From: Pratylenchus scribneri
Lineage: Eukaryota > Nematoda > Chromadorea > Rhabditida > Pratylenchidae
Length of the DNA stretch: 64,000 nt
NCBI GenBank assembly: GCA_030063045.1
Contig: JAQSEB010000187.1
Span: 248,001 to 312,000, forward strand
Reading direction: 5' to 3'
Every line of letters begins with the position of its first letter. Position 1 is the stretch's first letter. Both the position numbers and the translations under genes were made by a program. Positions 13,601-26,377 of the stretch are shown one piece after another. The notes beneath the pieces are model-generated. The model was not told the origin of the DNA. It ran no database searches and was given only the letters and a program-made list of their open reading frames with translations.

Positions 13601-16600
13601 TGTGATAAATGATAATATAAATGATGATATAATAAATAAATAAATTTATTCTCGAAAATATCAAGGAAATGAATGATTAAGGAATACATAAATATTTATT
13701 AATTTTGTTTTATCAAATTTGGCCTACTCATGCTGAATTCGGCCTAGTATTTTTGGGTTTATAATACATTTGATTCAACTATTGAAAATGTTTGTCAAAG
13801 TCAATCTCTCATGGATTTTGCAAATTTGTGTTTCAATATCAAGCTTATTAGTGAAATATTTTATAGAAATTGCGGTAAAAAGAAGTGATTAATGTCTGCT
13901 ATTTCTAGTTTAGATCATGAAATGCTGTCTTGATTAGAAAGAATTATGCTCACAATTTGAACATCAATGATCAAATTCCATTTGCCCATTTCTTTGCTAA
14001 ATTAGCTCATCAAAAATTTATTTAAATATTTATCCAAGAATGGAGTATGGATGGGGATTTGTGATGTGAATAAATTAATAAAATATCATCAAGAAATTTG
14101 AGAGTATTCATTAAAGAATTTGGGGAATAACAAATAAATGTGAATTATGAAGAATATTTAGAATATAGCCAGGAGGGTAATCAAACAAATTTATAATTGG
14201 AGTAAAATAAATGACCATATTTTATTTATTCCAGGATCATTCTCGTTCTCCTGGGTGCGTGGTGACAGCTATGAGAAATTTGTGGAGGTTTCACCAAGGC
14301 TGTTCATTTCCATGGAAGGCACCCTTTATTTTGCATACAATTTGCGCGAGGACGAGGACAGGTCCATTACATAAGGAAATAAATCTCATGATATTACTAA
14401 AAAATGGAAATATTACAATTCTATCTATTTTCGAAGGGAAAAAGATTGTGCTTTTTGGGCCATCCTAATAACTACATTATTTTTAAAATAATATTACAGA
14501 TCAGTGCAATTACAAATCAGAATTATAAGAATTATAATTTAGTGCAATTACAATTTAGTGCAATTACAAATCAGAATTACAATTTAGTGCAATTACAATT
14601 TAGTGCAATTACAAATCAGAATTACAATTACAATTACAAATCAGAATTACAATTACAATTTAGTGCAATTACAATTTAGTGCAATTACAATTTAGTGCAA
14701 TTACAAATCAGAATTACAATTACAATTTAGTGCAATTACAAATCAGAATTACAATTACAATTACAAATCAGAATTACAATTACAATTTAGTGCAATTACA
14801 ATTTAGTGCAATTACAAATCAGAATTACAATTACAATTTAGTGCAATTACAAATCAGAATTACAATTACAATTTAGTGCAATTACAATTTAATGCAATTA
14901 CAATTTAGTGCAATTACAAATCAGAATTACAATTACAATTTAGTGCAATTACAAATCAGAATTACAATTACAATTACAAATCAGAATTACAATTACAATT
15001 TAGTGCAATTACAATTTAGTGCAATTACAAATCAGAATTACAATTACAATTTAGTGCAATTACAAATCAGAATTACAATTACAATTTAGTGCAATTACAA
15101 ATCAGAATTACAATTACAATTTAGTGCAATTACAAATCAGAATTACAATTACAATTACAAATCAGAATTACAATTACAATTTAGTGCAATTACAAATCAG
15201 AATTACAATTACAATTACAAATCAGAATTACAATTACAATTTAGTGCAATTACAAATCAGAATTACAATTACAATTTAGTGCAATTACAATTTAGTGCAA
15301 TTACAAATCAGAATTACAATTACAATTTAGTGCAATTACAAATCAGAATTACAATTACAATTTAGTGCAATTACAATTTAATGCAATTACAATTTAGTGC
15401 AATTACAAATCAGAATTACAATTACAATTTAGTGCAATTACAAATCAGAATTACAATTACAATTACAAATCAGAATTACAATTACAATTTAGTGCAATTA
15501 CAATTTAGTGCAATTACAAATCAGAATTACAATTACAATTTAGTGCAATTACAAATCAGAATTACAATTACAATTTAGTGCAATTACAAATCAGAATTAC
15601 AATTACAATTTAGTGCAATTACAAATCAGAATTACAATTACAATTTAGTGCAATTACAATTTAGTGCAATTACAAATCAGAATTACAATTACAATTTAGT
15701 GCAATTACAAATCAGAATTACAATTACAATTTAGTGCAATTACAAATCAGAATTACAATTTAGTGCAATTACAATTACAATTTAGTGCAATTACAATTTA
15801 GTGCAATTACAAATCAGAATTACAAATCAGAATTACAATTACAAATCAGAATTACAATTACAATTACAAATCAGAATTACAATTACAATTACAAATCAGA
15901 ATTACAATTACAATTACAATTTAGTGCAATTACAATTTAGTGCAATTACAATTATAATTTATAATGAACATATTCATTCAAACTAATATAAGCAAGTATT
16001 TCTTCAATTCAGTTATGCCTGCACTTTGACTTCTGCGGCCACCCAATCCGCCCAACATGGCCCATTTTTCCGCCTATTTCTTCCACTTGGCCACATCAAT
16101 CCAAAGCAGAAAAGACCTCCTGGCAAAATTCAACATCCTCATTCCTTCCCGCCTCGAATCGACGATTTTCAACCTCAACTCTTTCCGGAGGTGCCAACCC
16201 GTGGCCAATCCATCTATTTGGAATGTTTCGCCTATGGATTGTTTGTTTTTGTTTTTTTTTTCGTAAATTTTTCATGTTTCAAGAAAAATTTATTCCATTT
16301 TAAAGACGGGGGAATAAATCGGGGCAAGTCACCTTTCGTATAAGCTTCCTCCAATTAATTATTTGTTTGATTTCTTGGGATATCTTTAACTTAAGCTTAC
16401 CAAATTTATATTATATAAAAAAAACTCTTTGCTTTTTCATCTATTCTCCATTACTTTTCAGCCCAGTACCCACCTATCGATGGACCCGGGTTGATGGATT
16501 ACCTCTACCACCGGGACGTCACAAATTATTGAGTTTTGGCAGAATTTTGCGCATTGATCGGGTGGAGGTGACCGATTCTGGCCGATTCCGATGCACCGTA

Positions 16601-19600
16601 CAAAATGAATTGGGCACTGCCAGTGGCGAATTGAAAGTGGCCGTTCAAGGTGAGTGGAAAATGAAAAGGAATAATTGTAAATATTTCAGCGCCACCTACT
16701 CTTTTGCTTCCTTTAATTGACCGAATGCTGGCACCGGGCACTCCATCATCCACTTTGCATTGCCATGTGGCCGATGCTGCAAATGGCCCCCTCCAAATTG
16801 AATGGTTTCATGACGGTATCCCATTGGCCCCTTTGCTGCTGGCCGAACAAGACAGGGATCGATTCAAAATGGATGGAAATGAGTATTGGAATTGGGCAAA
16901 TATTAGCAAACATATACAAAAATTATATTTAGATTGGTCATTTTGAATGTTCAACGCAAGGATTCGGGCATTTACCAATGTTCGGCCTCAAATGAGGTAA
17001 TTTTTGGGAATTAAAATATATTTATTTTGACAATTTTCTCAAAATGATTAAAAATAAATTCCATCCAAAATTATTTCCCAGGTTGGCTCACTTTCATCGT
17101 CGGCACTTCTTCTGGTCGAACGATTAGCTCCTCGATTCCATGCCAACGTATTCCCCTCGCGCCTTTTCATCGTTGAGGGCAGCCAATTGCGTTTGCCATG
17201 CCTTTTTCAATCGAGCCCACCTGGCAAAGCCCAATGGAGTCGAATGACCCGTTTAGAGGGCACCGAGGTGGAAAGGCTGGAACCGGCCAATTCAATTGTT
17301 GATGGAACAGTGCCGGACGAGGAAATTAATCTGCTTGCATTGGACAATGCCCATCTAATGGATTCTGGCCTATATCAATGCGAAGCAAGGACAGAGTCGG
17401 GAATGGCACAGGCAAATGTGTGGATCGAAGTTATTTGTATGTTCAGTTGAATGAATTTATGGGAATGAAAAATTCATTTAAATATCTGTTCTCTTTTATT
17501 TATTATTATTAAAGAATTTTTAAATACCGTAGATCCTCTTTTATTTTCCCACATTCTAATAATTCCCATAACTAATGGCATTAAAAACATAATATTCAAT
17601 TTTCTTAGTTCCCCAAATCTCTACAAAATTTGCTATAATTTATTCAAAAAAATATCCACAAATTAAGGAACCTCTAATTTTCCCAATTTTTATATAAAAG
17701 AGCATTTGCGAATTACGATATTGAATTTATTTAAATGTCTTTTCTTTATTAGAAATAAATAATAACTTTCTAAATATATTTGAATTTTGCACACTTTCAG
17801 CCCGTCCCCAAGTGTCAATTCGATCAGAAAACGGTATCGAAGATTCAAATGGCCAAAATGGAAAAGAAAATCGACGGTTATTGACCTGCGAATTGGAAAT
17901 GAATTGCACAAATGTTGGGCCGGATGGATGCCCGGAGGCATTATTCAGCTGGGAATTCAATGATAAGCCGATTCGGAGTTTGGCATTTGATGGAAGGGAA
18001 GGGGGCATTGGAATAGGCCAAAGGGAACAATTGATGAGGCGAAGGCATACGGTTGATGGAGGCGACAGTGAATTTGTGCTGAATCAGCAAACTCAATTGG
18101 AATTGCCTGCCCAATTTGTTAAAGGTACTGTATGTTAAATTCTTTGATGAACATTGCTTGATATTTCATGCCATTACCATTCCAATAGAAGTTATTCTTT
18201 TACCGTAATTGACATTATAATTTCAGTAAAACTAAAACTTCTATTTTTATTCCTTTTCTCAATACCATATTGTTTCTATTAGAAGGCCATGGGCAAGTAT
18301 TTTCAGGAACCTTTTCAAGGAGGAATTCTCAATTTTTAAGGCTTAATTTTGCTATTTTCGGCTTAATTTCCCTCAAAATTTTGTCAATTTTAACAAACTA
18401 TTTTCGATTGGCATGGACTTCTATTAGAAAGTGGGCTTCTAATAGAAAAAAATGATAGCTTATGATATGAGTTCCAACAAATATTTTGCAAAATATGGAA
18501 TTGTATTCTTTTTCCAATTAGAACAAGTTGGTCGTTTCGCCTGCAATTCATTGTTTGGCGGTGCCATCGCCGAGTTGGAACCGCCGCCATTGGCCATTAT
18601 TCCGTTGAAGTTATCCATCCAAGATGTGGACCATTCCACTGCCAAATTACTCTATCGAACCGTACAATCTCCAATTAAGCATCAAGGAACAGCGGCTGCA
18701 ATGAAAAGACGAGGATTTGCTCTCGATGGGAAGGTGGAAAAAATATTTTTACAAAATGAGAATTTCCTCTTTTTTTATTCAGACAGAACAACCTCGAATT
18801 TATCAATTGGAGGCGAGAACTGGCCGAGAAAGGCGATGGCGCCCGGTGAAGAAAATTGAGTTGAACGGTGATGGCGAGGATGGAATTTTGGCGGATTTGT
18901 CGGGTCAAATTCAATTGGACGGATTGGAGCCAAATGAAAGATATCAAGTCAGAAAATACAATATGAAATTCTCAATTTAATCCAAAATGCTATTTTAGTT
19001 CCGTTTGAGGCCAGACGGCGATCGAGTCCTATCCGTCTCCCTTTCCGATTGGATCCAAACACCCCAATCTGTGCCCACCCAACCGGTGGAGAATTTGCGT
19101 TTTCGGATGTTGGATGACCGACATATTCTGCTGGAATGGGATCCAATCGAGCGAGGCGGACACCATTCTGCGCCCGGATTGGCCTACAATGTGAGCTGGG
19201 CACTTGGCCAGGATGGAGGAGAAATTGCATCGGAATTGGTGAATGATGCCCGAATGGTGATTAATTTGCCGGCAAAGGAAAGGTCAAAAGGAGGAGGCGA
19301 AGAACAGTGCACAATTTTGGAGGTTGGCATTCGGCCAACAAATTTGATGGGACCGGCCAAAACCGCAACGAACACTGTAATTCGAGCAAGCGATAAAGGT
19401 GAGTGAGAGAAAAGCCCAACTTGACGCCATAATAACTTATCAAGGATAACCAATCCTAATAATTTTAGTATCAAATTAAAGATTAGACTTTTGACTATCA
19501 AACGATATTAATTTTACTTAATTTGGTTCAATATTTTAAAGTTATGCCCTTAAAAACTTTTTAGATATACTTTACAATGGATTATAATTTTTTAGCGGTA

Positions 19601-21976
19601 TTTTTGGGCATAACTCCATCAATTCTGAAACAATTTAAATAAAATAAATATCATTTGATAGCCAAAAGTTTGCTCTTTAATTTAAATCATTAAAATTAGT
19701 TCAGTCCTTCATCAGTTATTATAAATGACGATACTGTTGAGTTTGAGAATTTAGAAGGAATGAAAATAATGCCGATTTCAGCGCCCCAACGATTCGCCGT
19801 TGATTTACGCATGGAAACTGTAAATTCCACGCATTTGAATTTGAGTTGGCATTGGAAGGGGATGGACCCTTGCGAAAATGTTATTGGGGCAAAAATTGTT
19901 TGCATTGAAGAAGGCAACAATGCAAAGAATCATGAAGAAGGGGAGGCAGAAAAAAGGTAGAAAAAGTTAATAAATTTCCAATCATTTTCACCATTTTTAC
20001 AGTCCAAATTCCTCCTCATTTTCCCGAGGTGAAGTGAGCCAATCAGTGCCAGCCGATTATGTTCAATGGATGGTCCATTCCCTTCGCGCCGAAAGGGAAT
20101 ACACATGTCAGGTGATGGCCTTTGATCAATATGGTCGAATGGGCCCATCCAAAGCTGGGAATGTGGCCAGAGGAAGAACGGCGGAACAGGCACCCATGGT
20201 GGCACCCGAAATTATCTATGTTCTCGTGAAAGAGGCAGACATTGACGGATATGCCCTCCTTTTGGATTGGCGTGCCGTGGCATTGTCCAACATTGGAATT
20301 GGGGCCAATAATGTGTCCCAGCAAAAATATTCCACGGCTGATGGAAATATGGAAAGGGCACGCCAACGGGGTTATAAGGTGAGAAAGAGTTTAATTAAAT
20401 TTAATATTTGGAGTTTGGTGAGATGATTGAGTAGGTGGAAAAAGTTGTTCATTCATAAGAAAATTCTAAAATTTTTTGAGTAAATTTTATTTACAGTAGG
20501 CTAATAAAAATAAAAAAAAATTCAGAACTGGAACAAGTAAAGTTTTTAAGCTATGAATTTTTAAAATTTTATTCAAATACATAAAAATGAAGTGTTTGAT
20601 ATCCCTTAGAGGAAAATTGATAAATTACTGATGGAAGGTCTTTTTGATTAATTGATAAATTTATGTAAAAGTGTCATCACTTTCCAGACAAAAATTAAAT
20701 TTTCCAGAATGAAACACAAAAATTATAACATTCCTAAAAGGAAATACATTTACAATCCTTCCGGAAAGGAAAAACACATTTACAATTACAATCCTTCCGG
20801 AAATGAAAAACACATTTACAATTACAATCCTTCCGGAAAGGAAAAACACATTTACAATTACAATCCTTCCGGAAAGGAAAAACACATTTACAATTACAAT
20901 CCTTCCGGAAAGGAAAACACATTTACAATTACAATCCTTCCGGAAAGGAAAAACACATTTACAACTACAATCCTTCCGGAAAGGAAAAACACATTTACAA
21001 TTACAATCCTTCCGGAAAGGAAAAACACATTTACAATCCTTCCGGAAAGGAAAAACACATTTACAATTACAATCCTTCCGGAAAGGAAAAACACATTTAC
21101 AATTACAATCCTTCCGGAAAGGAAAAACACATTTACAATTACAATCCTTCCGGAAAGGAAAAACACATTTACAATTACAATCCTTCCGGAAAGGAAAAAC
21201 ACATTTACAATTACAATCCTTCCGGAAAGGAAAAACACATTTACAATTACAATCCTTCCGGAAAGGAAAAACACATTTACAATTACAATCCTTCCGGAAA
21301 GGAAAAACACATTTACAATTATAATTCTTCCGGAAAGAAAAAACACATTTACAATCCAACCGGAAAGAAAAAAACACAAATTACAACTTTCTCATCAATC
21401 CCAGAATAATATTAATAAAAATAAAGTTAATCCAATTCCCATTTAAAACAATTATTGATAGGTTTAATATTCGGAAATAATAAATTTATTCTAAATACGA
21501 ATTACATAGCAAATATTTTGAATGAACAGATTTTTGTGTACGTGTCCGAAACAGCAAATAGGCCAATTGAATTGACATTGACGGAAGCAGAATTGCACGA
21601 TGCCCAAAGACCATCGGCACGAATTGATGGACTCAGGCCAATGTTCTTTTATGGAATTCAGGTGCCAAAATGAACACTTTGAACAAATTCATCAATTCAC
21701 AATATTTATTTACAGGTTGCGGCCTTCAACCCCGGCGGCATTGGCCCCAGAAGCGAACGAATCCCTGTCCGAATTGGGGCCAGGGAACTATCAAATCCAG
21801 CGCTATTTGGACATCCCCAAAATGGCGCCAACAAATCTGCAGTGCATTTTTCAACAATTTTTCTGCTCATTTTTTCGGCTTCTTTCATTTTCATTCAATC
21901 AACATTTTCCTTCAGGGTCATTCATCCAATTTTGTCTCCAAATTTATTTCCATCATCATCAATTGTATATTTTTGA
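4659..21976 (+). CDS. Contactin-type cell adhesion protein (CTLD + 6 Ig + 4 FN3, GPI-like tail)
   Basis: Nineteen exons: 4659-4845, 6232-6419, 6524-6702, 7182-7464, 7907-8183, 14235-14361, 16013-16240, 16462-16649, 16690-16882, 16933-16996, 17082-17436, 17801-18124, 18522-18733, 18783-18947, 18999-19398, 19782-19956, 20003-20378, 21530-21661, 21716-21976. They sum to 4,314 nt (1,437 residues) and all phases agree. Residues 1-60 hold a hydrophobic signal-like segment. A C-type-lectin-like domain (CPLGW, later WLIGSG) spans about 66-205. Six Ig domains follow to about 885; Ig2 carries RHFP...FSW and GTLYFA, and Ig3 carries LECFAYG, all contactin hallmarks. Four FN3 domains run to about 1370 (ERYQFRLR, EYTCQVMAFD). 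The hydrophobic C-terminus suggests a GPI anchor. The lectin-first order matches insect contactin; C. elegans rig-6 is the likely counterpart. The expected role is neuronal or junctional adhesion at the cell surface. Intron 2 seems to be GC-AG. The start of exon 4 is the weakest junction. Confidence 0.9.
5683..6040. mobile_element. Fold-back MITE, copy 1 (contactin intron 1)
   Basis: The left arm (ttataataactcatcaag, near 5697) is matched by an inverted right arm (cttgatgagttattataaa, near 5993). The similarity continues inward past tatcaaatt and the ttggctatct region, so most of the element can fold into one long hairpin. It has no coding capacity. The same sequence recurs at about 7480 and 19411. 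Confidence 0.75.
7480..7835. mobile_element. Fold-back MITE, copy 2 (contactin intron 4)
   Basis: This copy is diverged. The left arm includes tatcaaattaaagagcaga and ttggctatct. The right arm carries the complements, ending near ttattataataaacagcacc. It fills most of the 442-bp intron 4 (7465-7906). Confidence 0.7.
8184..14234 (+). other. Large intron 5 of the contactin gene (6.05 kb)
   Basis: I found no exon in this stretch. Ig domain 2 is split across it: the codon pieces at 8183 and 14235 join to give Arg in register. The part at about 11750-13150 is poor in G on the + strand and packed with ttgcac, tcac and caca words. The part at about 8640-9350 is pyrimidine-rich. Open frames here look like composition artefacts. 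A regulatory or unannotated RNA role cannot be excluded. Confidence 0.6.
14505..15955 (+). repeat. Minisatellite family 1 (17-/13-/6-mer mosaic), contactin intron 6
   Basis: The array is a mosaic of atttagtgcaattacaa (17 bp), atcagaattacaa (13 bp) and ttacaa (6 bp). Higher-order blocks of several hundred bases recur; for example 14679-14876 closely resembles 14892-15089 and 15381-15578. Open frames read from it (QLQFSAITNQNYNYN) are repeat translations. It lies wholly within the intron between 14361 and 16013. Confidence 0.95.
19411..19752. mobile_element. Fold-back MITE, copy 3 (contactin intron 15)
   Basis: The left arm (tatcaaattaaagattagac, through to gttatgccc) pairs with the right arm (gggcataact ... 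gctctttaattt) over about 130 bases per side. It makes up nearly all of the 383-bp intron 15 (19399-19781). Confidence 0.75.
20733..21385 (+). repeat. Minisatellite family 2 (36-bp unit), contactin intron 17
   Basis: A unit of 36 bp (cacatttacaattacaatcc followed by ttccggaaaggaaaaa) is repeated about 17 times, with a few 30-bp units that lack one attaca step. Each unit contains the palindrome ttccggaa. Because 36 and 30 are multiples of three, long spurious frames stay open on both strands. Confidence 0.95.
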
Positions 21977-22028
21977 ATTCATTCATTTTGCATTCCAAAT
22001 TCATATATTGTTTTCCCCGTTGATGAGC

Positions 22029-22034
22029 AATAAA
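22029..22034 (+). terminator. Polyadenylation signal of the contactin gene
   Basis: AATAAA lies about 53 bases after the stop codon at 21976, in AT-rich 3' sequence. Confidence 0.6.
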
Positions 22035-24014
22035 TATATTTAATTATCTTTTTTCAAGATTAAATTAAATTTAGTAAAAGGAATTTGATTGCCATTTTTT
22101 GTCAGGCTTTATCTTATTTTTTTAGCCTTCTTTTTTCATTGGGAATTGGCATAAATAATTTATGCCCACAGGAAAAATCAAATTTTATGAATTATTTTTC
22201 ATATTAATTTAGCGTCAAGATCAATTACAATTTTGCTAATTTCCAGTCGATGTAAACAATCAAAATATTACATGCGCAGAATGAACCATTTTACAAATAA
22301 ATTGGGGGAAAAACTAGCTGCCTTCTTTTTCAATGCAAATTAAAATGATGTAAAATTGCAGCAATGAAAATTTAGGGAAATTTGTACACAAAATTAAACG
22401 CTGAAGTTGATGAAGCAATGTTGACAGCTTTTCCTCATCTTTTTTTTTGCATAAACAATGAATTTTTACATTTTTCTTCCTCATTTTCACTTTGTTTCTG
22501 TTTAATATTTAATTATTAGGGTGTCCATTTTTTGGAACACCAAAAATGACCTGCTTCATTCCCCCCCCCCCCCCCCCCCCCTTCTTTGTTTGTGCTGCCT
22601 CGATGAAAATGAGGAGGTAATAAAATAAATTCATACAAAAATGATTGAATGCGCCGAAAACGGAGGCGAATAAAACGTGGAAGAAAGGAAAGTTTTGGAG
22701 GAGAAGCCGAAGGGACAAAGAAAAGGGGAAAAGCGGCAGAAAAATGACCCGTTCTCCACCCCCACCTCTTTGTGTTCATAATGAACATCCAAAAAAGGAT
22801 CGCCCCAAAACCATTTTGCTTTTGCTTCACGTCAACATTCCATGCAATTTATGATGGACTGCTTTAGGGCACAATGGAAAATGATAGCTCCTATGAATTC
22901 CTCCCCAAAAATGTGCGCATTTTGGTGGTGCTAGGGGCACAAAAATAGGACAAGGTGATGGATGGCCGGCTTCTTTTCCTTCCCTCCTTCTCGACGGTGA
23001 TTCCCTCTACGGCTGACCAATAGCAACCACCTTTTATGGAAAGAGGACCAACACAAAGGGCAATGTGGATGAATGCATCATATTTTGCAGTAGCAAAGGA
23101 ATGATTCGTTTTGGTTTTGGGTGTCGAGGCCGATGGCGCAGTGGCGGCGAAAAAACCGCCCCTTTTGCGCCGAAGGGGCAAAAAAGGGTACTGCCCCCTT
23201 CCCGCCTTCAATACCACTGCTGATGTGTGCACCAAAATTGAGGGCCATTTAAGCGGCTGACCGGCTGACACCGGCTGTCATTCTCGACAATTGCCCCCAC
23301 CCAAAACCAACACCTATATCTGTGCTGACCCATTCCCATCCAAATCAAAAATGAAATAATAATAATTTTTGGCTACTTTTACACCTTTTGATTGGGGGTC
23401 TTTCTCCTTATTATTTTTTGGTGGCAACAATTTTAAGTGCCCTTTTCGGTCCCCAATAATTATTGTTAAAACCAATTAATTTTTGAATATTCCACTGGGC
23501 AAGCGAGGCGCCTCTTCGTCTACATTCAACACCCAAAAAGTGCTTTTTTTCTTATCTGATTATTCCACCAAAAAATTGGGGGAATTCCACTGAATCAATC
23601 AGGCGCGCGAGCATTCGGGAATAACAAACAATTTGCATCAATGACGTGAAACAAAACAATGCTGAATTAGTGAGGGGAAAAGCCAGTTTTTGAGGAGGTC
23701 CTTTTTGCGATGCAAATTCCCTTTAGGGCAAAAATGACTCACAGCTGTTTAATAGGCTAAATGAGAGTGTTGCCCCCCCCCCCCCCGCCAAAAAAGTGTA
23801 TTTATTTGCGCATTTGCCAGTAGTCTTTCCCTCGATCTTGACCATTTTAAAGCGGGGCGGGATCCAACCCATCTTCCCATTGGTCAGTCAATCCCTCCCC
23901 TCTCCCTCCTCCTCATATATCCGCGTGTCTATTTATCCCTCATTTATAATCGCGCAACAAATGAAAGCACCCCATCCAATGGTCAATTTGCTAAATTTGC
24001 TATTCAGTTCCACA
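22035..24014. other. Intergenic region
   Basis: No gene was found. A run of about 20 C lies at 22561-22580 and another C run at 23774-23786. The stretch before 24015 is likely promoter and 5' UTR of the next gene. Frames on the - strand around 22500-23270 look like noise. Confidence 0.6.
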
Positions 24015-25118
24015 ATGCGCACTTTCCTCGTATTCGTCGTTGCCTGCACATTGGTTGCCTTGGCTTTGGCCAGTTCGGCGGAAAAACACGCAGACACACC
24101 AGCAGCCGTAAGAATTGAAATTTGCCAAAAAATTTTACCCATTTTGTGATTTAAGGAAACCAAAGAGGAGAAAAAGGTTGAAGAAACCATTCCGGCAGAA
24201 AAACGTGAAACCACCGAAGAGAAGAAGCCAGCAGCCGAAGAGGCGGCAGCGCCAAAAGAAGCAGAAAAAACTGAAGAAAAGAGGGAAAATGTAGAAGGCG
24301 AAAAGAAGGCGGAAGAACCAATTCCGGAGAAGAAGGCGGAAAAGCGGGATGAGGAAAAGGCCACTGAAGGAGGCGAGAAGAAATCCGCCGACCAACCGGC
24401 TGCCCCAAAAGAGGAGGAAAAGGCCGAAGCAAAACGTGAAAATGTGGCCGAGGAAAAGAAGGCGGCTGCCCCGGAAGAGAGCAAACCAGCCGCAGTGGAA
24501 GGTGACAAAAAAGTGAAGGAGGAGAAGCGAAAACGGGACACTGAAGTTCAAAAGGAGGGAGGCGCCGCTGAACCGGAGAAGCATGAGGAAAAACGCGAGG
24601 AGGCGGCGGAAAGTGAGAAGAAGCCGGCGGCTGCCCCAGCCGAAGAGGCCACCCCAGAAAAGAAGGAGGAGAAACGTGAGGAGAAGCCGGAGGCACCAAA
24701 AGAGGAATCCGGCACCGCTGCCGCAGCCCCAAAAGAAGAGGAGAAGGCAGAAAGGAAGCGTGATGACCCGGTTGAGAAGCCAGCAGCCGTAGAAGGTGAA
24801 AAGAAGGCTGAGGAACCCGTTCCGGAGAAGAAGGAGGAAAAGCGGGATGAGGAGAAGGCCACGGAAGAGAAGAAGCCTGAAGAGGCAGCAACGCCCGAGA
24901 AAAAGGAGGAAAAGCGCGATGAACCGGCGGTTCAAGCTGCTGCCAACACTGAGGAGAGGAAGCCAGCAGCCGATGAGCCGGAAAAGAAGGAGGCCAAACG
25001 TGAAGAAAGTGCACCGGAAGAGAAGAAGGAGGAAGGCGCCGAAAAACCAAAGGAGGCCGAGCCAAAGAAGATCCAAAAACGATGGGCCGTGTTGCGGGCA
25101 GCTCGATCCATTTGGTGA
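24015..25118 (+). CDS. Secreted Glu/Lys/Ala-rich protein with repeated Lys-Arg sites
   Basis: Two exons, 24015-24107 and 24156-25118, give 351 residues. The start chosen places a signal peptide first (MRTFLVFVVACTLVALALAS); an in-frame Met at 23961 would add 18 residues. The rest is low complexity: acidic and lysine-rich repeats such as EEKREE, EEKRDE and AAPKEE, with about a dozen Lys-Arg pairs spaced every 20-40 residues. The C-terminus breaks the pattern, with KKIQKR followed by the non-acidic tail WAVLRAARSIW. I do not recognise the family. Dibasic sites before a distinct terminal peptide would fit a neuropeptide-like precursor cut in the secretory pathway. An extracellular, cuticular or gland-secreted acidic protein is equally possible. 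No cysteines stabilise a fold. A poly(A) signal lies at 25259. Confidence 0.8.
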
Positions 25119-26377
25119 ATCCGGCAAAAGAAACAAATTGGGTTTTACTGATGAATTAAATTGAAAATGTTTCATTTTGTGCCTTTCTTTCTATTTTGAT
25201 GCCTTTTTCCTTAAATGTCTGTGTGCCTTTCTCAAATTATATAAAAAATTTTGTTAGAAATAAAATTTGGAATTTTGACCATAAATATAAAAATAGCTTA
25301 AGGCAAAATTGAATTGGAACAGTTGGATTCCGCCAATACAGTACCTGGGCCATTCTTTTGCCCATAACTCATCGAGGCAATTAACCAATTCTGGAAGGCG
25401 ATATATCTTTGAAAAAAGTCCAAAGTGTCTTCTACAAAGTTGCCATTTTAAATTTTATAAAATCCACACTGTAAAAAAAGTAAATGCCTTTGAATGGAAT
25501 AACAAACTCGAATTTATTTGTTGGAGGAAAACCGCATATTTTATCAATTATTTTAACATTTCAAAGAAAAATTAGAAAAGCCACTTTTTAGAGGACATTT
25601 CGGGCATTTAAATGGCATATTTCCTTCCCGAATTGGTTGCTTCCTTCTTGAGATATTATTATATTTTAATTTGATCCAAAATTGACCAAATTGTTTTTGG
25701 CTGCACATTATGCGGTCGTGCCAATTTTTCAAAGGCTGACAATTTCATTAAACCATACAAATTGGTGTGTTGCAAACCAACATTTATTTTATGATTTTCA
25801 TAACATTAAATTATTCGTTAGTTTTGCAAAAATCCAAATCCCAACGGTGCCAACCAATTGATGAGGCCAAAATGACCACTTTCCAACAAAAAAAAAAGCA
25901 AATAGGCAACAAAATAATTGTAAGGGATAATCACAGGGGAATTGGATGACTTTTGGTCGATGACTGGTCCCAATTTTATTTTTTTTTTTGGTCATGCGCC
26001 AATACGGGGTGTTCGACACTGGTCCATTTGGTTGAACCCAGTAATTTAGAATAAGCCTTGAGGGCACAAAAATTGCGCAGTAATAATTGGGGGTGGGAAT
26101 AGAGAATAAAAGACGGCATAAAAGTTGGATGAAGCCGGCATTCACCATTGGGCAAATTTGCGCCACTTTCTATGGTGGTACTTTTGGCCTTAAAATGGCT
26201 TAAAGTGAGGATTGAGGAATATACCACCAATTGCTAATGATAATGAGTCAACCAATACTCACTAATGTGAATGTCCCCAACTTCTTTTTAGCTTGAAGGC
26301 AGCTTCAAATATAAGTTATAGTCCCATTCGACCATAAATTCAAATCAATAAGAGACTATTTCCAGCTCAACAATATA
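25119..26377. other. Intergenic region
   Basis: This holds the 3' flank of the Glu/Lys-rich gene (AATAAA at 25259-25264) and the 5' flank of the next gene. No additional exon is supported. Several short frames at 25309-26230 have no recognisable content. Confidence 0.6.

Noticed and set aside
14404..15986. Several identical 65-codon frames (QLQFSAITNQ...)
   Set aside because: Repeat units of minisatellite family 1 inside a contactin intron.
20652..21446. Long open frames on both strands (up to 264 codons) rich in ILPERKNTFTIT-type repeats
   Set aside because: They are translations of a 36-bp minisatellite whose unit is a multiple of three; both strands stay open equally and the array lies in an intron.
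24135..25175. 346-codon - strand frame of Phe/Leu/Arg repeats
   Set aside because: Mirror of the Glu/Lys-rich coding repeats on the + strand; no start context or domain.
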